Of a stretch of 64,000 bases of DNA, positions 1-9,577 are shown piece by piece. The notes below the pieces were generated by a model. The model made no database searches. It had not been told where the DNA came from and saw only the letters and a program-made list of their open reading frames with translations. The translations under genes and the position numbers were made by a program. Within the stretch, counting starts at the first letter, position 1, and each line of letters starts with the position of its first letter. Origin of the DNA: Amphiura filiformis (Eukaryota > Echinodermata > Ophiuroidea > Amphilepidida > Amphiuridae); the NCBI RefSeq assembly GCF_039555335.1, contig NC_092644.1:43448667-43512666 (forward strand), given 5' to 3'.

Positions 1-1456
1 CAAAGTTCAAGTTTCTTAATTCTGTTTTGGAAAAGTCTAGTGATTTGAATCACTTCAAAATTTAGAGATGTCCTTACCTTTTTCCCAGGGGCTTGTAAAC
101 TGACAAACGGATCAATGTCTTACTAGCTAGATGGCTGATAGACATTGGCCGTTTTCCCGTCACCTCGCCGTCTCTGTATCTTTTACCAATTACGGAAACC
201 TCCCCATGATTTAGGCGTAAATGAAGTTTTTTTCTTGTGTTTGTCCCAGACATTATAGAAATCAGATTAAGGGATTTTTACCCTTAGTTTAACTGATTTA
301 TTTAGGAATAGGCAAAAGGAGAGACAACAAAATAATCCTGTTGAGGTTGGTTTGCAGCTCGAGTACCGAGCAAACATGTTGCGAGTTTTTGATGCCCGAG
401 CTTGAGCGGGGTGTACGTGTGAGGGTAGCCCGCACAAGTACCGTGAACTTATGGGTGCAAGTGTGGCAAGAGTAGGTTCACGGGGTTGTTGTTTTTCAAG
501 CTCAAAAAAAAGTTTTCTGGTTGCCTCATGGATTTACTTGTGTCTCCTTTTCCTATAAAATAATAAAAAGGCTAGGAACAAAATACAGTACAAAAATGAG
601 GAAACTCATTAGCTAGGGAAAATTAGAAATAAACATGGTTTATTCACAACTATTTCAACTCAATTATTTTCAATGCATGCCTCCGGCATGCAAGAGACTT
701 GTATGACACATGAAAAGTTACAAAATATAATATATGAACCAACAGTGCAGAATCTACGAAAATGTTTGCTGTGTGTTTCTTTTTTTAGGCCGTTTAATAC
801 CAGAAAAGAATTGGAGAACTTCTTCAAAATTCTTGGATGTCATGATTCAATTTAGATGTAGGATTGCAAGCTCTATTCTCCCCGTCATTTAAATTTTAGT
901 CTCTCATTTTGTATGCGAATTTCCATGGTGAAATTTATGCACAGTAAAATACGAGCTCGATACTTGTGCAGCAGGTGCTGCAGCAGGGCTGGTGTGAGGT
1001 TTTGCCTGCAGAATTAATTAGGGTCCTGTGCTCGTCTTCATTCAGGGACCGTCTTGTACACGCTAAATAGCTGAGATTACTGTGGATGGCGAGAATGGAG
1101 AAGCAATTCCTACTCTTCGAATAATTAAAAGTTCTTTAGCAAATAAATGCTGGAAATTGGCAAATAATTTAGCCATTGCCTCTCACGTGCCTTGGTTTAA
1201 TTAAGACTTTAGTATTTTAGCACTTTAATCCAGAAATGATTTGGATTTCTCTCGGTTTGTCTTCATAACCAAAATACGTGTGTAGACATGGATCTAACTC
1301 TAAACAAGAAGTGCCTTTTAAAAAAGACAGCGTCCCGTTGGAAGTCCATGTTAATCATTTTGTTTCGACAAGTCATCGTGGAAAGATTTTAGGCTTGTGC
1401 TCGTGTCGTTTTAGTTATTGTATCTACCCCCCTCCCAGGTTTATTACAATAGTCAT
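1..1456. other. No recognisable gene
   Basis: I find no convincing exon, transposon end or tandem repeat in this stretch. Short open frames (for example 673-855 and 1278-1511) show no family signature and look like chance. A GC-richer patch at about 350-480 stands out from the AT-rich flanks but has no coding or structural signature I recognise. Confidence 0.5.
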
Positions 1457-1712
1457 GCTAGCACTAGCAGGGATGAAAAACCTGATCCGAAGGAAATATT
1501 GTCAAAAGTGACTCACTCCTTCATTTATGAGCAGGTGAAAATGGCAGAAAGATTGTTCCATATGCTCTCACAAGTCTAGAAGCACAGAGGAATCTCTATT
1601 TGACCTTACTCAAAGATTCTAAAGCAGTACTTTCAGTGAACCTCCAGAGCAGGAGAGTTCTTTCACTCTTAGCCCAAGGATACAACTTCGCAGTGCAAGC
1701 CAGAGTACCTAG
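1457..1712 (+). repeat. Solo copy of the 247-bp coding-like repeat
   Basis: This copy matches the tandem units at 5944-6620 (shared words include CCGAAGGAAATATTGTCAAA and GAGGAATCTCTATTTGACC) with scattered substitutions and small indels. Read in pieces, the unit suggests a decayed protein segment (SLEAQRNLYLTLL), but no copy is open throughout. It lies directly before the possible retroelement remnant at 1777-2386, which may be its parent context. Confidence 0.7.
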
Positions 1713-1776
1713 AGATTGAAAACATAACTAAAGTGCAGGATAAGGCATATGTCACAGTTGAACGGACGATCTAGTT

Positions 1777-2386
1777 ATGAGAATTATCCCAGAATGCAAA
1801 AGGGCTTGTACAGACACAGTAAAGAAGGCAGAAAATAAAATCACAGAAGAATGCTTGCCTCTTGAGCTCGATAATGCCACAAAAATTTTCAATAATGAAA
1901 TCTCCAAAAAGGAGAGAAACAGAGGTGCCAACTTCAAAAGAAAGAACTCGTCAAAAAGTACAAAGAAACCTCTTATCTTCGCCAACAGCGAAACGCCAGC
2001 AACAGAAGAGACATCGATCGGGCTACCAGGCCCTGTCGCACTTTTATCCTCCACCATTGCGGAACTGGGGACCAAAACCATATTGGAACACCCTAAAAGA
2101 TGTAAACAGCACAGTGTGAAACCACAATTTAGTGGACCACTGCAAACCAGTCTTGCGCCATTTCCACAGGCACCCTCACAGGGAATCTACATACATTAGA
2201 CGTAAGCAAAGAAAGTCTAATCTACTGAAAAAACCACAAATCAGATGCTTAATTAGGAAGCAATTGGATAATAAAGCAAAACAATTCCTCAAGAATCTTT
2301 CTGCCTATGAACTTACAGACTCAGAAATTATTGCGCTTTCTGAGAACCGAATTAGCAGACATTCTGAGCAAGCCAGCAAATGTTGA
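1777..2386 (+). pseudogene. Possible retroelement coding remnant
   Basis: Three overlapping open stretches in different frames (1777-2199, 1862-2119, 2132-2386) give basic, Arg/Lys/Gln-rich peptides, as in a decayed coding region with frameshifts. The last one contains FLKNLSAYELTDSEIIALSE. This resembles the short motif of the form NLS-x-x-x-LT-x-x-E that precedes the reverse transcriptase core in Penelope-like elements. No RT catalytic motif follows, so the assignment is tentative. It could instead be a DIRS-like or unrelated repeat-derived frame. The upstream 1457-1712 repeat is contiguous with it and shares its decay. Confidence 0.3.
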
Positions 2387-3660
2387 TGGCAGCTTCATCA
2401 TGTATGTAAATCAGAAGCAATAGAGTCCAATAACTACAAAGAGATGCCCGAGATATCCGCAATGATTATGAAGTCACTGAAATAGAATTAGAATGCCTGA
2501 CGACTCAGGTCATCATTTTCCCCATGTGAGCCCTCACCAGAGCAAATGGAGACAATAAACCTGCTCCATGAACAAGCAAATCAACTGGTAAGATATAATC
2601 TGGAAAACTCTTTAAAATATACTAGTGGTGTGAGGGGATGTATGTATGATTGGTCTAAAGGGATGTATTGACAAAGTGGATTCATTGGCAGTCATCGCTA
2701 TCCCCTCTCTGTTCGATCTCCCAGGGGCTCAATCCAATTGGATGCCCCCTGATTTCCACCAGGTCATCAACAGAGCGCAGGAAGAGATGGAGACAGCTGG
2801 AGAAGGCAGCGATAGAATGCACAGGAGATACAGCAATTTCGAGGTTGTGACGGAGATGGTGTACATGGCTGACCACAGCACATTCAAAGTCAAAGGATCA
2901 ACTTTTAATAATTTTTATTAATAATTTTCTAGAAGGCCATAAGCAAAAAAATCTACAGGGTTCTCTTTCCAGCATAATTTTTTTGTTTTTATATACCAGA
3001 AAGTGCTTCATCAAAACTTTTAAATTTAAAGTCTGTATGTCTGTTACATTGTGGAAAAGATTTGTCATTACTTTTTAATAAGCTCAAAGTTCATAAAGTT
3101 TACATTAATTTTAATCTACCCATCAAATTTGACCACTTTCCCCAACTTATCATGTCGGCAGATGCCAGCAGATCAGTTTATACTGAAACAGTCAAGTTAA
3201 AGAAAGAGGTGAGACAGCTGAAGAAGACCTTGAGCCAACAAAGAATATGGCGTTGACAGAAATTGACCAAGTAAATGGAAGGTAAAAGATATAATGTGCC
3301 ACTTGGAAAATTAGATCTTGCATAGATACATATGATATGTGAAACACAAAGTTTCATAGGGTAAGAAAAACATACTAGTGTTTTTTCCGATAACTGCTGA
3401 GAACAAAATAAAGAGTCGGAATACAGCCCTGATGTACTTGCATATATATTATGATGAAACTCAACACAAGTAAGTATAGTAATCCTGGTGTGTAGTAATT
3501 TTACATATTTTACAAAATAAACATTCATATTTTTGTATATTATATTTATTTAATATTGACACAGGTGTTTTGTTCGCAAGGCTTAGCATGTTGATTGAAA
3601 GATTGAATGTCACGGCTTCATATTTTAGGTTTGAATTAGCCCTGTATCCACCATCCTTCC
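2387..3660. other. Non-coding or unrecognised sequence
   Basis: A 91-codon plus-strand frame (2646-2921) encodes an acidic peptide with no family I recognise. At 3152-3256 there is a short Lys/Glu-rich stretch that could form a coiled coil. Neither has clear splice context. The rest is AT-rich with no repeat structure. Confidence 0.35.
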
Positions 3661-3888
3661 TTATTTTCCAACAGATTTATGCGTAAGCCTGACAAGTCTT
3701 GTTTGTGTAGGTCTTTCATAGCCACACCTATTGCAGCATCTGTCGACTCCACTAGGATGCACCACATTCTTGATGGTGGAACACTACTACATTGTGTCCG
3801 TTGGAAGTACAATGCTACATTTATGATCAGCACATACCTGGGTGTAGTGATTGAGAGGGAATATTTGATTTATTATCATAATGGATAA
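3660..3888 (+). pseudogene. Exon-like fragment with a DGGTLLHCVRW motif
   Basis: A 69-codon open stretch follows a pyrimidine-rich tract ending in CAACAG near 3674, a possible splice acceptor. It contains HHILDGGTLLHCVRW. As I recall, a motif of the form DGG-x-LLH-x-V-x-W occurs in uncharacterised proteins of marine invertebrates, followed there by a conserved FDGY segment. Here the frame closes before that segment, so this is at best one exon or a broken copy. No function can be assigned. It lies just upstream of the zinc-finger frame at 3891 on the same strand. Confidence 0.3.
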
Positions 3889-3890
3889 CC

Positions 3891-4728
3891 TGTGTTCGTA
3901 CACATGCAAACTCCTACGAGAAGCATAAGAGTTTGCAAAGACACATCGCAGATAAGCACAAACCAAAGAAAAGGCTAAGGTGCTCTATGTGTAATTATAC
4001 TACACCCAGATACAGCGACCTCAATAGGCACAGAAAAAGCTGCCAGGCAAAGCATGCCACTTGTACGCCCAAATCATATGCTGTCATTTGCAGGCAGGGC
4101 CCTTTTCAAGGCCAGGGCAAGGCCTGGACTCCAGGCTATGTGATACCAACGGTCCAGCAGTACATGTATGACTCTGAATCTCAAGCTGGAGTGCATGTAT
4201 GAAGACATTTCAGAGGATGACCACCAGACCAGTACAACGAGTGAAGTGGCAGTGCAACCAGCTACCAATCCACCATCGTTGGCAGTCCAGCAACCAGTCA
4301 ACAACCCACCACATGCGACAGTGCAGCCAACGATGATGCTACCAGACCTCACCAGCGACAGTATCAGTGACGTACCAGGCAGCTCATATATAGCCGTGCC
4401 AGTTGTGGAGCAGCAAGACTTCAGCGTCACCTTCGACACCAACCCAACAGAGGATGGTAACCATTACACTGTGAAGACCAAGCCGCTACCAACTGATCTG
4501 AATTTCTTCATAACTTTTGAAGACCACCAGCCTTCACCTACCCCCAGAGGAGAAGCAGGAAAGGTGTGTCGTCAGACGTTGCAGGATCGCTCCAGAGAAG
4601 TCAACATTGACAAATGTATAACTGGGACTGTGATGGTGAAAATAATGGAAGAATGCAGCTTCACCGACGGTACCAAGTGCAAGTACGCTGAGGAGCGTAT
4701 TTATCATCCACCAGGAGCTGATTATTAA
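3891..4728 (+). pseudogene. C2HC zinc-finger protein, frame broken near 4200
   Basis: The first frame (3891-4202) has a degenerate finger-like segment ending in a paired-His motif (SLQRHIADKH). It is followed by a clear finger CSMCNYTTPRYSDLNRHRKSC with C-x2-C-x12-H-x3-C spacing (C2HC). A second frame (4168-4728) carries on with an acidic, Pro/Thr-rich linker and ends in EECSFTDGTKCKYAEER and YHPPGADY. The two frames overlap around 4168-4202, so one small indel or an unseen intron separates finger from tail. The tail is repeated at 7311-7445, where the frame reads five codons further. Here a TAA replaces the codon after the final Tyr, and the DNA beyond still encodes KQLGF before the next stop. 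The zinc finger suggests nucleic acid binding; the tail domain is unknown to me. Confidence 0.55.
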
Positions 4729-4749
4729 AAGCAATTAGGATTTTAACTT

Positions 4750-4870
4750 TGTGTTTCACCAATTTGACTCATTTTCGCCTTGTTATCATTTTGTTTTTTA
4801 TCTTATTAATTTTGTTAATCTTATCTTATTAATTTTATCTCATTAATCTTATTAATTTTATTAATTATAC
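4750..4870. repeat. AT-rich simple repeat
   Basis: Repeated words such as TTATTAATTTTATTAAT and CTTATTAATT make an imperfect low-complexity tract directly after the zinc-finger frame. Confidence 0.7.
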
Positions 4871-4889
4871 TTGCTCCCATTTTCTGTTA

Positions 4890-5120
4890 GACTCTGAAAT
4901 TAAAGTCATGCGAGTGACACGTTCGCACAAGAAAAAGGGCGGAAAGTCTACAAAATTGAGAAGATTAAAAGAGCTGGCAAAAGTAACTACAGAAATTGGA
5001 CAAGCTAGCCCAAAACACAAGACATGTACCAACCCACGACTATTATCTCCAAAGTCCAGCTGGGCATGGCTGAGCGACACCAACAAAAAATGGAATACAT
5101 TTCGCAAGGACAGGAAGTAA
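4890..5120 (+). CDS. Possible 3' exon, basic peptide of unknown family
   Basis: An open frame follows a T-rich tract ending in CTGTTAG at 4889, a plausible splice acceptor. From the Met at 4908 it runs 70 codons to a stop at 5120. The peptide is very basic at its start (RVTRSHKKKGGK) and ends with SWAWLSDTNKKWNTFRKDRK. I recognise no domain. It may be a last exon of a plus-strand gene that also uses the zinc-finger frame upstream, but no transcript evidence is available. A chance open frame is possible. Confidence 0.25.
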   Translation, partial: DSEIKVMRVTRSHKKKGGKSTKLRRLKELAKVTTEIGQASPKHKTCTNPRLLSPKSSWAWLSDTNKKWNTFRKDRK

Positions 5121-5739
5121 TTTCATATCAATATCTCTACATCTACACAGAAAGAACTTAATTTTCACATTCAGGCACTTTGAGGCATTAGCCAGAGACC
5201 AAATCAAAGAAATTCAAAATATTTGGCATATGTGTGCAAAATAGGCATCTAAATTGAGCACAAATGAAAATATTGTAGATGGTAAAAACAATTTATGAAT
5301 TTAGGCCCAAAATACCCACAAAAATCCATGTCAAAAATTGGACCCCTCAAATATGGAATATATGCCATATCTTCATCAACTGAAAAGTGCAAGGAAGACA
5401 TTTTTGCAACTTTTTTAAAAGCTGATATCATATAGGGTGGAAATGTTATATAATATTGGTTCAAAAAGTATACAATTTTGTGTTGAATTGGATCAAAATT
5501 TGTGATATTTTTCTCATTTCAAATCATGTTACACAAAAGATGACTAATTCATGGCATGCGACATATTTCGGCATATATATATCAAGGTTAATACTCCATG
5601 AAAATCATGCTGTGATCAGTGTTATTAAAAAAGAAGGGAATATCTTTAGGAAAAAAATTAACTTTTGAAATCATAACCGCAGTCATCAAATAATGTTTAA
5701 TCAAAATCTAAAATGTTTCTTTTTTATTCCATCTTTTAG

Positions 5740-5943
5740 ATATCTGCAAGGTAGACATGGTAGTGCTACTGAGTATTCAATGAGGATGCTACAAGCCAAA
5801 ATTAAGAAACATGTCAACATCAAGCTTGAAAGAATTACATTAAAAAATTCATCTAAAAGCCCCAATGCAGTCGACGGATTCATAGAAATACAGCAGCCGC
5901 TAGCGTATATAGACAACATAGAAGAATTTCTCTTCTATTACAG
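5740..5943 (+). CDS. Possible exon, unknown family, fused to repeat
   Basis: A long pyrimidine tract ending in CTTTTAG at 5739 precedes an open frame. It reads YLQGRHGSATEYSMRMLQAK and then a Lys-rich and acidic stretch ending FLFYY. The frame runs directly into the first 247-bp repeat unit at 5944 and stops there (GISI, stop at 5957-5959). The abrupt junction suggests that the repeat truncated an older exon. No family is recognised. Confidence 0.25.
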
Positions 5944-6620
5944 AGGGATCTCTATTTGACCTTACTCAAAGATTCTAAAGCAGTACTTCCAGTGAACCTC
6001 CAGAGCAGGAGAGTTCTTCCACTCTTAGCCTAAGGATACAACTTCTCAGTTGATGGTCATGCTAGCACTAACAGGGATGAAAAACCCAATCCGAAGGAAA
6101 TATTGTCAAAAGTGACTCACTCCTTCCAGTATGAGCAGGTGAAACTTGGCAGAAAGATCGTTCCATGCTCTCGCAAGTCTGGAAGCACAGAGGAATCTCT
6201 ATTTGACCTTACTCAAAGATTCTAAAGCAGTACTTCCAGTGAACCTCCAGAGCAGGAGAGTTCTTCCACTCTTAGCCTAAGGATACAACTTCTCAGTTGA
6301 TGGTCATGCTAGCACTAACAGGGATGAAAAACCCAATCCGAAGGAAATATTGTCAAAAGTGACTCACTCCTTCCAGTATGAGCAGGTGAAACTTGGCAGA
6401 AAGATCGTTCCATGCTCTCGCAAGTCTGGAAGCACAGAGGAATCTCTATTTGACCTTACTCAAAGATTCTAAAGCAGTACTTCCAGTGAACCTCCAGAGC
6501 AGGAGATTTCTTCCACTATTAGGTCAAGGATATAACTTTTCAGTTGATAGTCATGCTAGCACTAGCAGGGATGAAAACCCAATCCGAAGGAAATATTGTC
6601 AAAAGTGACTCACTCCTTTG
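5944..6620 (+). repeat. Tandem 247-bp repeat, about 2.75 copies
   Basis: The word ATCTCTATTTGACC recurs at 5949, 6195 and 6442, giving a period of 246-247 bp. Copies one and two are almost identical, which implies recent duplication. The third has more substitutions and reads as a 71-codon open frame (6393-6608) ending IRRKYCQK. The array is related to the solo copy at 1457-1712. Confidence 0.9.
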
Positions 6621-7310
6621 AGTGTGAGTCTTTCGAGTAATCTGCAGGGGTACGCCTGCGTATTGACCTGTACAAGCAACAGCAGACATCTTGAGCTGAA
6701 ACTTCTGAAAATAGTCCTTATTATTTGACCAATTCTGACCTGTAAATCGACATTTTGAAGTAAGAATTTTTAAGATAAAATTAAATTTCAATGGCAGTTT
6801 TTAGAGAAAACATGACAGTTTTGTAACACTGTCTACATCTTTATCTGTCCGATACAATGGTTTTTGCTGTGTGTGCGTTAGGTTTACATATGTGTGCGTT
6901 TGGCTGAAGTTGTTGTCTTTACCGATAATTTTTCACAATGTAACCGGTTGAAGATTTATTTAAAATTCAATTTTTGTCACTAACAATTATATTTATTGTT
7001 ATTATTATACAATAATAAATAAATTTGTTTGTTATAATATCAATTTTTTATGGAATCGTTATTTATTATATACTTTACTTGATATATTCAACTCTGTTAT
7101 GAATACACAATGCTACATCATCTATCCGTTACGTATTTTACTGACCTCATGCTGCCTAGGTCATTCGGGGTCAGAGATCAGTGGTTCAACCCAGCGTCGA
7201 ACTTACTGCGCATGCTCAAATTATACTGCCATCGCACATTGGAACTGAGTAATTATTATCGATGTTGACCGACAAAGTTTACGATGTGTGCACGTGAAAT
7301 TTGTGTTTAG
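6621..7310. other. AT-rich, no gene seen
   Basis: A strongly AT-rich stretch (about 6950-7080, with ATTATTATACAATAATAAAT) and no supported exon. The final 10 bases, ending TTGTGTTTAG, form a possible splice acceptor for the exon at 7311. Confidence 0.5.
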
Positions 7311-7445
7311 CAGCTCAAAAATGGCATTGTGATCATCAGAACAGTTGAAGAATGTACATTTTATGACAGCACACATTGCAAGTACGCAGAAGAGCGCACC
7401 TACCATCCTCCGGGCAGTGAATATTTCAAAAGTTTAGGATTTTAG
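7311..7445 (+). CDS. Last exon of a CKYAEER-motif protein
   Basis: After TTGTGTTTAG, 44 codons plus stop are open. The peptide includes VEECTFYDSTHCKYAEER, then TYHPPGSEYFKSLGF and a stop. It aligns without gaps to the C-terminus of the zinc-finger frame ending at 4728 (EEC, CKYAEER, YHPPG, Y and LGF all shared), on the same strand 2.7 kb away. The spaced Cys and His could bind metal, which is an inference only. I do not know the family. No zinc finger is visible just upstream, so this is either a duplicated terminal exon or the remnant of a second gene copy. Confidence 0.5.
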   Translation, partial: QLKNGIVIIRTVEECTFYDSTHCKYAEERTYHPPGSEYFKSLGF

Positions 7446-7693
7446 GCCCAAACTTTCAATTTTAAATTAAGTTCCAGCATCTTAAAATGTTTTTGCATAT
7501 TTCTGTTTTGTTTATGCTGCAGGAGGATCATCATTCATCATGAACTGAACTCTTTTACGTTTATTTGACGTTTATGCTTTTTGAGTCTTTTTCAAGACTA
7601 GAGCATAAACAGAAGATCGACATAAAGATTTAATAGCAGAAGGATTTTTATGAACTGTGATTATCTTAAAAATTGTATTATCAGATTATTGTA

Positions 7694-7935
7694 GGGTAAG
7701 TGTAACTCGCTCCCTTCTCTGATAAATGTTACAAATTGTATATTGATTGTTTTGGCACTTTTGGCAATTTCGCTTTTAGGCCTGGCTGTTGTTCTTATAA
7801 CGTCCCCTTGTATCCAAAATTTGTGATCGAAATTTATCTAGGCCCTAGCTACCATTCTTGGCCTAGTGGTATTTTTCTGGTTTTCATTGGTTTAAAAAAA
7901 AATTGTAAACAACAGCTAGCAAGTTATATTTACCC
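7694..7935. mobile_element. Miniature TIR element (GGGTAAGTGTAACTCGCT ends)
   Basis: The left end reads GGGTAAGTGTAACTCGCT and the right end is its imperfect inverse (AGCAAGTTATATTTACCC). A related copy in opposite orientation lies at 40735-40925 with better preserved ends. Internal words are also shared (GGCCTGGCTGTTGTT against GGCCCGGCTGTTGTT). It has no coding capacity. The superfamily is undetermined. Confidence 0.7.
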
Positions 7936-8025
7936 AAACTTCGGCACCACTGACATGACAGCGGTTTGAAAAAAATTAACCAATTTTATATTATAAGATC
8001 GTACATTATACCTTTAATTGATCAT

Positions 8026-8215
8026 GTATTTACTATCATTGGCACACCAAAGCAACTACACTCTGACTTGGGTAGTAACTTCTGGAGGGAACTTTTTCCT
8101 CTGTGAGGTCTGAGAAGTCGTTGGTATCAAAAAGTCAAGAAGATCTCTATATCTACAAACTCAAATGGGTTTACTGAAAGAATAAATTGTACCATTCAAT
8201 GTAACTAATCTAACA
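8026..8215 (+). pseudogene. Ty3-type integrase core fragment
   Basis: One frame reads IIGTPKQLHSDLGSNFWREL, the second catalytic Asp region of an LTR-retrotransposon integrase core. After an in-frame stop, a shifted frame gives GIKKS and a third gives SNGFTERINCTI, the third catalytic block with its Glu. The order and spacing match Ty3/gypsy integrases, with at least two frameshifts. Only about 60 codons survive. Confidence 0.75.
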
Positions 8216-8522
8216 AAGGAACCTCAATCTATCACATGCATGGTAAAGTGTGCATACCAGAAGCCTAGTTTAAGCCTTTGTTAAGCCTTGTCTCGAGCAA
8301 TGGGTTGAGATAACCCAACAGTTTAAAGAAAAATGGCAATTCCCACACCATATTGGGGCTTTGGACAGGAATTCGGAAATACACAATAATGCAAGCCCAC
8401 TATATACAAGAAGCAGATTCTTAATTACAAGAAGAGTCACTCAATTGTGCCAATGGCAGTATGCGATGCTAATTATTCCTGGCAGAAACGGCAGAAACCC
8501 CACAACAGTGAATTTGCAAACA

Positions 8523-8770
8523 GTGGAGTAGGGAATACCCTCTGCCAACAGCATTACACCTGGGACAAGACACCAGCATAAATGAATTACATTATTTCTT
8601 GGGGAAAAAACACTTAATGCACCCTTCCCCTGCAATCCCTGGTGTCAACTAAAGAAAACCCCGATATAATTATCAACTTTTAAAGGCCAGAAGAATCATT
8701 GAAAATGCTTTCGGTATTCTAGTTGCGAGAAGGAGGATCTTCAAGTGTTCAACAATAGCCCAACCACACC
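8523..8770 (+). pseudogene. PIF/Harbinger transposase C-terminal fragment
   Basis: A frame with one internal stop contains LMHPSPAIPG, then NYQLLKARRIIENAFGILVA and RRRIF. This is the hallmark C-terminal region of Harbinger (DDE_Tnp_4) transposases, where an LMRPYPG block precedes a YRLSRARR-x-VENAFGIL block. The third catalytic acidic residue would be the Glu of IENAFG. Upstream parts are not recognisable. It lies between two Ty3-derived scraps and is clearly inactive. Confidence 0.75.
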
Positions 8771-9129
8771 GTCCTGTATCATGTTAAGACTGCAGTGCAG
8801 TGGTACTACACAATTTTTGGATAAATACTACAAGGGATATCACACCTGAAGAACAATCTTACCGTCCCCTAATTTCCTACGTAGAGATGAATATATAAAT
8901 GGTCACCATGTGTTTTATCCATCTCATTTGTCTACATTCAATATTTTTTCTTGTATTTTCTGTATGTCCCTTTGATTTAGGGCATGATTTAATTTAATGC
9001 TCCTTGGTCACTTGACCGAATTGGTATAAATAAGTAAAAGATTCCAATAAGTAGGTTTACTTGCAGATGAGCCTTGGTAGTTTTATCAAAGCCTATCCAT
9101 CAAGTACACACTTTATGGTGACTGTCTTT

Positions 9130-9240
9130 GTGATTGGATCCAAAGTGAGGTTAGAAGTCCTAGCCATGATTGATCAAGGAATCATTACAGAGAGTCCCAG
9201 TCCCTGGGCATGAAATTATGTCAAGATGTTACTGAATGAT
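9130..9240 (+). pseudogene. Start of a Ty3-type reverse transcriptase domain
   Basis: The frame encodes EVLAMIDQGIITESPSPWA, then a stop and NYVKML. This corresponds to the conserved entry of gypsy-type RT, where an M-x-x-x-GII-x-x-S-x-SPWA pattern precedes the palm. None of the catalytic Asp motifs follow, and the next recognisable piece (9341) is the far end of integrase. The intervening domains are therefore deleted. Confidence 0.65.
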
Positions 9241-9340
9241 TAATAATTTTCATCACAAACATGAGTTTATTTTAAACTTCTTTTAGTGATTTGAGTGGTT
9301 GTTGCTGTAGAAATTTCTTACGGATATTCTGTATAGAATA

Positions 9341-9510
9341 CAGATTGCGGAACCGAGAAGCAAAAGACAAAAGAGACAATTGGTAGTACATACCGATAAA
9401 CTAAAAAAGTACCTTCCCGAGTTAGAAACTCAACAAGAAAATACTCAAGTATATAATTCTCCTGTACCTGAACTTAAAACTGTTCAGGGAGAGTTAGTCA
9501 AAAACCACAG
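9341..9510 (+). pseudogene. Ty3-type pol C-terminus
   Basis: The frame reads VVHTDKLKKYLPELETQQEN, the basic tail that closes many gypsy integrases (VVH-x-DKLK). It sits about 100 bp after an RT entry fragment, which implies an internally deleted retroelement. The frame remains open and runs without a stop into the zinc-finger exon at 9578. Confidence 0.6.
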
Positions 9511-9577
9511 TGGTATGGTATACCAAGATAAGCTGTGGAAGCTATTGAGTTCTTGTTCTTTCTTTTCCTTTACAGAA

